Positions 1-5,719 of a DNA stretch of 5,719 bases are shown here, piece by piece. The DNA comes from Aquirhabdus sp. (GTDB lineage: Bacteria; Pseudomonadota; Gammaproteobacteria; Pseudomonadales; Moraxellaceae): the NCBI GenBank assembly GCA_030152425.1, contig JASLJP010000331.1, positions 1 to 5,719 on the forward strand. The letters run 5' to 3'. Positions within the stretch are counted from its first letter, which is position 1. Every line of letters starts with the position of its first letter. A program made the translations under genes and the position numbers. Below the pieces are notes generated by a model. That model worked only from the letters and a program-made list of their open reading frames with translations, searched no databases and was not told the DNA's origin.

Positions 1-161
1 GGCTGTTTAGGGAGTTAATCTGCCGGCGGTCTGTTTTTGAAGCAGCGTTTCATGCGCACGCAAAGATCAATATGGAATGATGATAGGCCGCACGCTGCTT
101 ATCCCGATCAAACCTCAATGTGGCTGCCGCGCAAAAAACTAAAGAACGGAGTGTATAGACA
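1..161. other. Non-coding leader upstream of fadD
   Basis: No convincing coding frame is present here. It should hold the fadD promoter and 5' untranslated region, but I could not find a well-matched -35/-10 pair. Hexamers such as TTGAAG at 37-42 have no good -10 box at proper spacing. A GGAG ribosome binding site lies at 148-151, ten bases before the fadD ATG. A 9-bp inverted repeat (listed separately) sits in the middle. I recognised no FadR- or PsrA-like operator by eye. Confidence 0.55.
40..100. repeat. 9-bp inverted repeat with 43-bp spacer
   Basis: The arm AAGCAGCGT at 40-48 is exactly reverse-complemented by ACGCTGCTT at 92-100. The match does not extend beyond nine bases on either side. 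If transcribed, the arms could close a large stem-loop in the fadD leader; otherwise they could be two half-sites for a looping regulator. A chance match of this length in a region this small is unlikely but possible. The role is unknown. Confidence 0.35.
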
Positions 162-1835
162 ATGAATAAGCCATGGTTTGATGCGTACCCGCCAGGGACG
201 CCACATGAGATCGTATTACCCGCCAGCAATACCTCACTGATTGATATTTTTGAACGCAGCTTCCAGCTGTTTAGCGGTCGCGACGCCTTTGTCTGCATGG
301 ACAAACGCCTAAGCTATAAAGACCTCGATCTGAAAAGCCGTCAATTCGCCGCTTATCTGCAGTCCTTGGGTTTAAAGAAAGGCGCCCGTGTCGCCGTCAT
401 GCTGCCCAATGTACTGCAGTATCCGATTGCCTTGATGGGCATTATTCGCGGCGGCTATGTGCTGGTCAACGTCAACCCACTGTATACCGCCCGCGAGCTT
501 GAGCATCAGCTCAAAGACTCTGGTGCAGAAGCCATCGTGGTGCTGGAAAACTTTGCCAGCGTGCTGCAAGAAGTGGTCTTGCGTACGCCGGTGAAACATG
601 TGCTGGTCGCCAGCGTCGGCGAACTGCTGGGTCTGGTCAAAGGCACCATTGTCGATCTGGTCGTGCGCCATGTCCGCAAACAAGTGCCAAGCTGGTCGAT
701 CCCCAATGCCGTCCACTTTAAAGATGCCTTGGGCAAGGTCAACGCGCGTAAATATCAGCGCCCTGTGGTCGGCCTGTCCGATACCGCCGTGCTGCAATAT
801 ACAGGCGGAACCACCGGTGTGTCGAAAGGCGCTGAACTGACCCATTCCAATCTCGTCGCCAACCTGCTGCAGGTCGAAGCGGTATTTAACAGCGTGATGG
901 GCAAGGGTGGCGTCGATGTGCCGCAAGATACCAGTCTGTGCGCGCTGCCGCTGTACCATATCTTTGCCTTGATGGCCTGCGCCCTGTATGGCATGCATAA
1001 TGGCGAATTGGTCGTGCTGGTGCCTAACCCACGCGACATTCCTGGTTTGGTCAAAACCATCGCTGAATACAAGCCAGCCATCTTCCCGGCGGTTAATACC
1101 CTGTTTAATGCCTTTGTGAATAACGAAGACTTTAAAAAGATCGATTTTTCCAATCTGAAGCTGTCCATCGGTGGCGGCATGGCCGTCCTGCCCGCCACGG
1201 CAGCAGCATGGCAAGCCATCACCGGCAAGCCGATCGTCGAAGGCTATGGCCTGTCTGAGACTTCCCCGGTTGCCACGGTCACTCCGCTCAACATCACCGA
1301 ATACGCCGGCAATATTGGTCTGCCCCTGCCATCGACTGAAGTTGCCATCTTGGATGATGACGGTAAGGAAGTGGCGTACGGCGAGCGTGGTGAAATCTCG
1401 ATCCGTGGTCCACAGGTGATGAAAGGCTACTGGAACCGTCCAGACGAGACCGCGAAAGTGATGACCAGCGATGGTTTCTTCCGTACCGGTGACATCGGCA
1501 TCATGGATGAGCACGGCTATAGCAAGATCGTCGATCGTAAGAAAGACATGATCTTGGTTTCGGGCTTTAACGTCTATCCTGCCGAGATCGAAGAAGTGAT
1601 CAGCAGCCATCCAAAAGTGCTGGAATGTGCCGCGATCGGTGTGCCGGATGAGAAGAGCGGTGAGACCCCGAAACTGTTCGTGGTCAAGAAAGACGACAGC
1701 CTGACCGAAGCCGAGTTGAAAGCCTACATCGCTGAAAACCTGACTGGCTATAAGCGTCCGAAGTACATCGAGTTCATGACCGATCTACCGAAGAGCAACG
1801 TGGGTAAGATCCTGCGTAAAGATCTGCGCAAATAA
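162..1835 (+). CDS. fadD: Long-chain fatty-acid--CoA ligase (FadD family)
   Basis: This 557-residue protein belongs to the adenylate-forming (ANL) superfamily. It should activate long-chain fatty acids to acyl-CoA through an acyl-adenylate, using ATP and CoA, as entry to beta-oxidation; E. coli FadD (561 aa) works at the inner face of the inner membrane. The P-loop YTGGTTGVSKGA is at residues 213-224, GYGLSETSP at 361-369, the fatty-acyl-CoA synthetase signature from about 437 to 462 including RTGD (441-444) and VDRKKD (457-462), the hinge region leading to SGFNVYP (467-473), and the C-terminal catalytic lysine in SNVGKILRK (Lys549). Length and motif positions match E. coli FadD closely, so the gene looks intact. 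The ATG at 162 has a GGAG site ten bases upstream. It is transcribed alone in the window, toward the pga genes, with a hairpin terminator 16 bases after its TAA. Chain-length preference cannot be read from sequence, so a medium-chain or aromatic-acid ligase is a minor alternative. Confidence 0.93.
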   Translation: MNKPWFDAYPPGTPHEIVLPASNTSLIDIFERSFQLFSGRDAFVCMDKRLSYKDLDLKSRQFAAYLQSLGLKKGARVAVMLPNVLQYPIALMGIIRGGYVLVNVNPLYTARELEHQLKDSGAEAIVVLENFASVLQEVVLRTPVKHVLVASVGELLGLVKGTIVDLVVRHVRKQVPSWSIPNAVHFKDALGKVNARKYQRPVVGLSDTAVLQYTGGTTGVSKGAELTHSNLVANLLQVEAVFNSVMGKGGVDVPQDTSLCALPLYHIFALMACALYGMHNGELVVLVPNPRDIPGLVKTIAEYKPAIFPAVNTLFNAFVNNEDFKKIDFSNLKLSIGGGMAVLPATAAAWQAITGKPIVEGYGLSETSPVATVTPLNITEYAGNIGLPLPSTEVAILDDDGKEVAYGERGEISIRGPQVMKGYWNRPDETAKVMTSDGFFRTGDIGIMDEHGYSKIVDRKKDMILVSGFNVYPAEIEEVISSHPKVLECAAIGVPDEKSGETPKLFVVKKDDSLTEAELKAYIAENLTGYKRPKYIEFMTDLPKSNVGKILRKDLRK

Positions 1836-1850
1836 GTCTGCACGCGACAT

Positions 1851-1880
1851 AAAAAAACAGCCCGATGGGCTGTTTTTTTT
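1851..1880. terminator. Bidirectional rho-independent terminator
   Basis: The 6-bp stem CAGCCC (1858-1863) / GGGCTG (1867-1872) closes a GAT loop. It is preceded by seven A's (1851-1857) and followed by eight T's (1873-1880). The plus strand therefore reads hairpin plus U-tract after fadD. The minus strand reads the same structure after pgaD, whose stop is about 40 bases away. The A and T tracts can also pair to lengthen the stem. This is the expected arrangement between convergent genes, and it is the only feature I see in the 86-base gap. Confidence 0.9.
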
Positions 1881-1921
1881 GGGGATGCGGATTGGCTTTT
1901 TGAGCGCAGGCCGCAGAGGAC

Positions 1922-2347
1922 TTATTGCGACTCGGGACGCACGCTGGTGATCTGGCCATGGGCATCATGGTAGACGGTGCAGATGTTGGCTGCGCGTGCC
2001 GCGATGATCTGTTCGGTCGGCAAATGGAAGTGCTCGGCATAGTCCTCCAACGTGCGCGCTACGGTGTCGCTGACCCGGCGTGAGGGGAGGAAGGTCCAGA
2101 GCAATAACACCAGACAGCCGACCAAGACGGCTTCGATCACATATTCCAGCGAGTCGGAGGTGGCAAAGGCGAAGTGCACCGTGCCTTTATGCACGCTCCA
2201 GATGGCTTGCGCACTGCCCAGCATCAGCACCGGACGCCACAGATAGAGCCATGCGCCCCACATCACCGCCGTGGTAGTGTCGGAAAACAGGCGCTTACGC
2301 CAGTGCAGGTGCTGGCGGATGTTGATGATGAGAGAGTTATGATTCAT
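1922..2347 (-). CDS. pgaD: PgaD, PNAG synthase accessory membrane protein
   Basis: This small inner-membrane protein of 141 residues (E. coli PgaD about 137) is of the PgaD/HmsS type. In the known system it binds the glycosyltransferase PgaC, and cyclic di-GMP stabilises the pair and switches on PNAG polymerisation. Two hydrophobic segments are visible, about residues 27-49 and 67-86, with a basic stretch before the first (WRKR, 16-19) and a soluble C-terminal tail of about 50 residues. The family diverges fast, so the assignment rests on size, two-helix layout and its place directly after pgaC. I chose the ATG at 2347 because a GAGGAG site lies ten bases upstream; the frame is open to 2377 but that start would have an extra basic extension and no comparable site. 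The start overlaps the end of pgaC by 11 bp (shared GATCATGAATCATAA region), suggesting coupled translation. It is the last gene of the operon before the shared terminator. Confidence 0.88.
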   Translation of the reverse strand: MNHNSLIINIRQHLHWRKRLFSDTTTAVMWGAWLYLWRPVLMLGSAQAIWSVHKGTVHFAFATSDSLEYVIEAVLVGCLVLLLWTFLPSRRVSDTVARTLEDYAEHFHLPTEQIIAARAANICTVYHDAHGQITSVRPESQ

Positions 2348-3623
2348 GATCTTTTTTCTCCTCGAAATGGATACCACGGTCTGGACTCACCCAACGTGCG
2401 CGTTTGCCGTCACGGCGAAACAGCACTTTGGGAAATGCGACAATCGTGGTCGCCACGTTGATCACCCAAAACACCAAGGGGTACCAAATCATCCAGTAAT
2501 AGTTACGGCCGAGGCCTTTTTCGTAGCGGCTGTCGAGCCATTTGCTGATCGCAAACTGAAACAGGCAGGTCGCGCCTAAAAATATGCCACTGCCTTTGGG
2601 AATCAGCGGTGATCCCACTTCCGGCCAACCGACCGGGTGAAACCAGCCGATGATCCAGACGACCACCAGCACCAGCATCAAATACGACCAGACGAGGGTC
2701 AGGCACAGCTCCAGCATCAGCGGCCAGAGGAAATTTTGACTGATTTTCCCGTAGACGTCGATGTTTTTGATCAAAACTTGAGCGCCACCCATCGCCCAGC
2801 GCAGACGCTGCTGCCAGAGACCCTTCAGGGTTTCGGGCATCAAGATCCAGACCATGGCGTTGGGTTCAAAGCGCACATCCCAGCCCGCACGCTGCAATTT
2901 CCATGTGATGTCGATGTCTTCGGTCAGCATGTCCGCCGACCAGTAGCCGACATCATGCACCGCAGATTTACGAAATGCGGTGACCACGCCCGACACGGTA
3001 AACAAGCGGCCAAAGGTGCGCTGGGCGCGTTTGATCATGCCGACGATGGATGAAAACTCACCCACCTGCACGCGACCGATCAAGGTCGAGCGGTTACGAA
3101 TGCGCGGATTACCCGTCACGGCCGCGACATGGGGATGATGGACGAAGTGTCGCACCATCCAGTGCGCGGCGTGTTTATCCAGCAGCGCATCGCCGTCGAT
3201 ACCGATCAAGATCTCGGATTTGGCGATCAAGCTTCCCGCTTGTAACGCCATCGCTTTACCTTGATTTGCGGCCAAATGGACGACTTTCAAGTGGGGGTAT
3301 TCCCGCGTTAACCGATTCAATACCTCGGCCGTTTCGTCCTTGCTGCCATCGTTGATCGCGATCACTTCAAAGTCGGGATAGTCCAGCATCAGCGCATGAC
3401 GTATGGTCTCGTCGGCATTCGGCCCTTCGTTGAAACACGGGATCAGGATGCTGACCGAGGGCGGCTCGTCGAGCTTGGGCGGGTTGTTATAGGCTGGCTG
3501 AGGACGTTCATTGCGCCAATAAAAAATCAGTGCGCCGATCATCCAGACGTAAGACATCAACAAAGGGTAGTAAAACACAAAACCCAGTACACCATGCCAC
3601 AGCGGATCTAAAGGTACGCTCAC
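2337..3623 (-). CDS. pgaC: PgaC, poly-beta-1,6-GlcNAc synthase (GT2 glycosyltransferase)
   Basis: This 428-residue inner-membrane processive family 2 glycosyltransferase (E. coli PgaC 441 aa) should polymerise UDP-GlcNAc into PNAG on the cytoplasmic side and pass the chain through the membrane together with PgaD. One or two N-terminal membrane segments span about residues 11-36. The GT-A domain follows with IPCFNEG (61-67), NDGS (91-94, UDP-binding Asp92), DGD (143-145), TED (234-236, catalytic-base region) and QRLRW (272-276), the processive-synthase signature. Further hydrophobic segments lie at about 299-327, 346-360 and 377-397. All hallmark residues are present, so it looks active. The start is GTG at 3623, since no ATG is available before Met23, which would delete the first membrane segment. 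A TGAGGT site nine bases upstream supports it. It begins 12 bases after pgaB and ends inside the start of pgaD. Cyclic di-GMP activation is family knowledge; no diguanylate cyclase or PilZ gene is in the window. Cellulose or hyaluronan synthase is argued against by the pgaB/pgaD neighbours. Confidence 0.95.
   Translation of the reverse strand: MSVPLDPLWHGVLGFVFYYPLLMSYVWMIGALIFYWRNERPQPAYNNPPKLDEPPSVSILIPCFNEGPNADETIRHALMLDYPDFEVIAINDGSKDETAEVLNRLTREYPHLKVVHLAANQGKAMALQAGSLIAKSEILIGIDGDALLDKHAAHWMVRHFVHHPHVAAVTGNPRIRNRSTLIGRVQVGEFSSIVGMIKRAQRTFGRLFTVSGVVTAFRKSAVHDVGYWSADMLTEDIDITWKLQRAGWDVRFEPNAMVWILMPETLKGLWQQRLRWAMGGAQVLIKNIDVYGKISQNFLWPLMLELCLTLVWSYLMLVLVVVWIIGWFHPVGWPEVGSPLIPKGSGIFLGATCLFQFAISKWLDSRYEKGLGRNYYWMIWYPLVFWVINVATTIVAFPKVLFRRDGKRARWVSPDRGIHFEEKKDHES
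2358..2363 (-). promoter_or_regulatory. Ribosome binding site of pgaD
   Basis: GAGGAG on the minus strand lies inside the pgaC coding sequence, ten bases before the ATG at 2347. It is the strongest Shine-Dalgarno match in the operon and decides the pgaD start over the upstream in-frame codon at 2377. Confidence 0.7.
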
Positions 3624-3632
3624 GATACTATG

Positions 3633-3638
3633 ACCTCA
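3633..3638 (-). promoter_or_regulatory. Ribosome binding site of pgaC overlapping the pgaB stop
   Basis: TGAGGT on the minus strand contains the TGA stop of pgaB (3638-3636) and a GAGG Shine-Dalgarno core, nine bases before the GTG start of pgaC. It supports the non-ATG start and suggests that ribosomes ending pgaB help to start pgaC. Confidence 0.65.
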
Positions 3639-5609
3639 CCGTATCACAGGCATATTGGGTTTGGCGTCGAATACTGGGCGCAGGACGGCCGTATCGGGAT
3701 GATCCTTGGCGGTGTCATCGGGATAGTAGGCGATGTGCTGCACGCCAGCGCTATACAGGCTCTTGATCGTTTCAGCCAGCTCCTCGCTGGGGATCTTTTT
3801 GTCGTTGCGCCAGTCGACAGTTTGCAGTTCAAAGACCACCCGTTTCATGCCATTCGGATGCTCTTTCACGGCGTCGATCAGTTGCTGGTAAAACGCTTTC
3901 GGGTCTTCGGCTTTTTCCATATACGGCATCGCCATGATGGCGGTGAAGTCGTAATTGGTCAGCGAGTTGTCCAGCGACTGGGCGTACCACACTTCCGCGC
4001 GCGGGTTGAGCACCACTTGGGAGTAGAGGTTGCGGGCGGTGAGCAGACCGGGTTGTTCATCGCGCACGATATTGGCCAGTTCGGTGGCAAAACGATCCAA
4101 GGCATTGATCTTGAGGATCGTCCAGCGGCCGAGCAGGTCGTCGTTATTGCGGATGTCGCTGATCTTGGCCGGCAGTCCCCATTCTTTGTTCTGTGCCAGA
4201 CCATAGCTGCTGGCGTCTTCATAGTCAGACAGCGTCACATCGTCATGGAACAGCAAGCCATCGACTGGTGTGGATTTGGCCAGATCTTGATACAGATCGC
4301 GAATGGCTTGACGAGCACGTGGTGAGTAGGGGCTGAGGCGACGATAGCCCATGTTCAGGTGGCCGCTGTTCTCGGTATTTTTTTCGGCCACCACGAGGTC
4401 TTTGGCGGCTGGCATGTTGTCAGGCAGCTTCCACGCCAGTACCGGCATCCACGCATAGAGGCGTTTGACCTGCGTGCGGGTACGGATCTGCCATGCTACG
4501 CGGTTAAACAGATCGGCACGCATCGGCAGGTGACGGTTGGGGAAGTAGACCATGTCGGCTGCGCCATCGGCATCTGGATCGGCAAAGGCTTGTAGATACA
4601 CGGTATTTACACCCATGGCCACGATACGATCGAGCAGATGGCCGAGGTTTTTCTCTTGTTGGGCGGGGTCTGGATCGTAGATATAGTCCAGATCGACATG
4701 CATGGCCTTGCTGGGGCGGTCGTTGTCGGTGATGTTCTCATTGCGGATCGCCAGCTCACGCTCCAGATCCCAGAGCTGCATACGTCCTTCAACCAGAATA
4801 CGGCGTAGCCCCCACAGTGGGGTGGTGATGGTGTTGGGGCCATCATCCAGCGTCAGGCCGATGGGCATGCCCAGCTTTTCGGCGATTTCGCGGGTTTCGA
4901 TGTTATAGCGACCGTATGGCCATGCGATCACGCGTGGGGTGCGAATACCATGCTGAGTCAGCAGTTGGTTGTTTTTGACCAGATCGGCAGCCACGCGTTT
5001 TTTATAGGGGTCTTCTTCCTCGTAGCGTTTGGTCTTCGGAAAATACAGGCGGGTGGTTGCGGCGGGTTCCATATTGCCTTGCGGATTGGCGGGGATGCCG
5101 TCATGCAGGTCATAGGTATGGCTGCCGATCTCGACCAGACCGCTATCGGTCATTTCTTTGATCTCGGCCCAGCTCAGCATTTCATCTCGCGATACTGCAC
5201 GGCCGTCAAAGTCGACGACTTTACCACTCACCGGTTTGAGCCAACTGCCCACGACGGCCACGACGGCCGGTGCTTTAAACAGCTTCAGCACGGGGAAGGC
5301 GTTGGTGTATACCGAACGATAGCCGTCGTCAAAGGTGATCAGCACCGCACGCTCAGGCAGCGGCAGTTTGCCGGCGCGGGCGGCCAAGACTTGATCTACG
5401 CTGACAAACTGATAGCCATGGTTTTTGAGCCAGTCCATCTGGCGCACGAAATTGGTCGGCGATACGGCGTACTGCGGGATCAGCGCATCTTTCGCATCGG
5501 CGATTTCGTGGTAGCTGATCACCGTCAGTTCGGTCGGTTGGGCAGCCGTGGCCAGTGTGCTGGTCAAGCAAAGAAAGCACAGGCTAAGTAGAGCAAATAG
5601 TCGAGTCAT
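3636..5609 (-). CDS. pgaB: PgaB, PNAG N-deacetylase / glycoside hydrolase
   Basis: This two-domain periplasmic protein (657 aa from the chosen start; E. coli PgaB 672) should partly remove acetyl groups from PNAG so that it can be exported. Numbered from Met at 5609, residues 1-22 form a signal peptide (MTR, hydrophobic core, ATA ending at 22). The NodB-type carbohydrate esterase 4 domain holds YHE (His34), TFDDG (Asp94, Asp95), SHTYDLH (His164, His169 metal ligands) and WPYG (230-233). Spacing from the second Asp to the first His equals that in E. coli PgaB (Asp115/His184). The C-terminal half, from about residue 300, matches the GH153 domain of PgaB/BpsB, which cleaves deacetylated PNAG, with YIYDPD (309-314) and FHDD (454-457). 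Unlike E. coli PgaB, I see no lipobox: neither Cys11 nor Cys14 is preceded by Gly, Ala or Ser. An in-frame ATG at 5639 would add ten residues (MYFIIFLCRI) and has a weak AGGT ten bases upstream; I prefer 5609 for signal-peptide geometry, but it has no clear ribosome site. Confidence 0.93.
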   Translation of the reverse strand: MTRLFALLSLCFLCLTSTLATAAQPTELTVISYHEIADAKDALIPQYAVSPTNFVRQMDWLKNHGYQFVSVDQVLAARAGKLPLPERAVLITFDDGYRSVYTNAFPVLKLFKAPAVVAVVGSWLKPVSGKVVDFDGRAVSRDEMLSWAEIKEMTDSGLVEIGSHTYDLHDGIPANPQGNMEPAATTRLYFPKTKRYEEEDPYKKRVAADLVKNNQLLTQHGIRTPRVIAWPYGRYNIETREIAEKLGMPIGLTLDDGPNTITTPLWGLRRILVEGRMQLWDLERELAIRNENITDNDRPSKAMHVDLDYIYDPDPAQQEKNLGHLLDRIVAMGVNTVYLQAFADPDADGAADMVYFPNRHLPMRADLFNRVAWQIRTRTQVKRLYAWMPVLAWKLPDNMPAAKDLVVAEKNTENSGHLNMGYRRLSPYSPRARQAIRDLYQDLAKSTPVDGLLFHDDVTLSDYEDASSYGLAQNKEWGLPAKISDIRNNDDLLGRWTILKINALDRFATELANIVRDEQPGLLTARNLYSQVVLNPRAEVWYAQSLDNSLTNYDFTAIMAMPYMEKAEDPKAFYQQLIDAVKEHPNGMKRVVFELQTVDWRNDKKIPSEELAETIKSLYSAGVQHIAYYPDDTAKDHPDTAVLRPVFDAKPNMPVIR

Positions 5610-5625
5610 GATGCGGCACAGAAAA

Positions 5626-5631
5626 ATTATA
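5626..5631 (-). promoter_or_regulatory. Possible -10 box (TATAAT) close to pgaB
   Basis: A perfect TATAAT is read on the minus strand within codons 3-5 of the longer pgaB frame. No TTGACA-like hexamer stands 16-19 bases upstream and no extended TG is present. If used, transcription would start about ten bases before the ATG at 5609, giving an almost leaderless message. In an AT-rich stretch this can easily be chance. Confidence 0.2.
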
Positions 5632-5654
5632 AAATACATGAATATGGGTACCTA

Positions 5655-5695
5655 GTGCACTGTAAAAGGGCAATAGCTGTCAAAGCATTCTAGCA
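5655..5695 (-). promoter_or_regulatory. Candidate promoter region of the pgaBCD operon
   Basis: Two elements are visible on the minus strand. TGCTAGAAT at 5695-5687 is an extended -10 (TGN plus a hexamer matching TATAAT at five of six bases) with no good -35. It would start transcription near 5680, some 70 bases before the ATG at 5609. TTGACA at 5683-5678 is a perfect -35 hexamer, but the bases 17-18 further on (GTGCAC/TGCACT) are a poor -10. The region is visibly richer in A and T than the genes. I favour the extended -10, but only weakly. Confidence 0.35.
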
Positions 5696-5719
5696 GGATC
5701 GTTTTAAAATTATTCATGA

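Noticed and set aside
50..304. 84-codon minus-strand frame across the fadD start
   Set aside because: More than half lies antisense to fadD. It has no recognisable motif, and the leader portion looks non-coding.
372..1610. 412-codon open frame on the minus strand inside fadD
   Set aside because: It lies entirely antisense to a gene with all FadD motifs. Its translation is rich in His, Gln and Asp with no recognisable domain, which is typical of a shadow frame arising from codon bias.
3630..4325. 231-codon plus-strand frame inside pgaB
   Set aside because: It is antisense to the conserved PgaB C-terminal domain, with no recognisable domain and no support beyond being open.
5249..5266. Tandem copy of the 9-mer CCACGACGG
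   Set aside because: It lies in frame in pgaB and encodes a Val/Ala-rich strand of the deacetylase domain (AVVAVVG), so codon choice explains it without a repeat element.
4950..5591. 213-codon plus-strand frame opposite the PgaB deacetylase domain
   Set aside because: It mirrors a motif-confirmed coding region, and its composition again looks like a shadow frame.
5652..5717. 21-codon minus-strand frame starting ATG at 5717, or the tail of an upstream gene such as pgaA
   Set aside because: It is short and AT-rich, overlaps promoter-like hexamers, and its C-terminus does not resemble an outer-membrane barrel. The window edge prevents a firm decision.
1..5719. A previously undescribed multi-gene system
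   Set aside because: All four genes are recognisable members of known families, and the layout is a known exopolysaccharide operon beside a housekeeping lipid gene. I found no unexplained stretch over 300 bases.

Overview
The window shows four protein genes in two convergent transcription units. I see no mobile element, CRISPR array or RNA gene. Moderate GC, a FadD with nearly the same motif positions as the E. coli enzyme, and a Gram-negative type pga (hms/bps) exopolysaccharide operon point to a proteobacterium. My guess is a betaproteobacterium, perhaps Neisseriales-like, from the flavour of the proteins. That guess is inference, not a database match.

Positions 1-161 are a non-coding leader. 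Positions 162-1835 (+) encode a long-chain fatty-acid CoA ligase (FadD). Positions 1836-1921 separate the two units and hold a GC-rich hairpin flanked by an A-tract and a T-tract, which can terminate transcription from both sides. Positions 1922-5609 (-) hold pgaB, pgaC and pgaD, transcribed in that order. They are tightly packed: 12 bp separate pgaB from pgaC, and pgaC overlaps pgaD by 11 bp. Positions 5610-5719 are an AT-rich stretch upstream of pgaB with promoter-like elements.

The three minus-strand genes form most of a machine that makes and exports poly-beta-1,6-N-acetylglucosamine (PNAG), a biofilm matrix polymer. PgaC (family 2 glycosyltransferase) and PgaD (small membrane partner) polymerise and translocate the chain across the inner membrane. 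In the known system they are activated by cyclic di-GMP. PgaB partly deacetylates the polymer in the periplasm and carries a second, glycoside-hydrolase domain. The outer-membrane porin PgaA, normally encoded first in pgaABCD, is not in the window, and the DNA just upstream of pgaB does not look like the end of a pgaA gene. FadD has no evident functional link to the pga genes; it is only a convergent neighbour.

The content is largely ordinary. The points worth a second look are a PgaB signal peptide without a recognisable lipobox, the apparent absence of pgaA directly upstream, and an ambiguous pgaB start.
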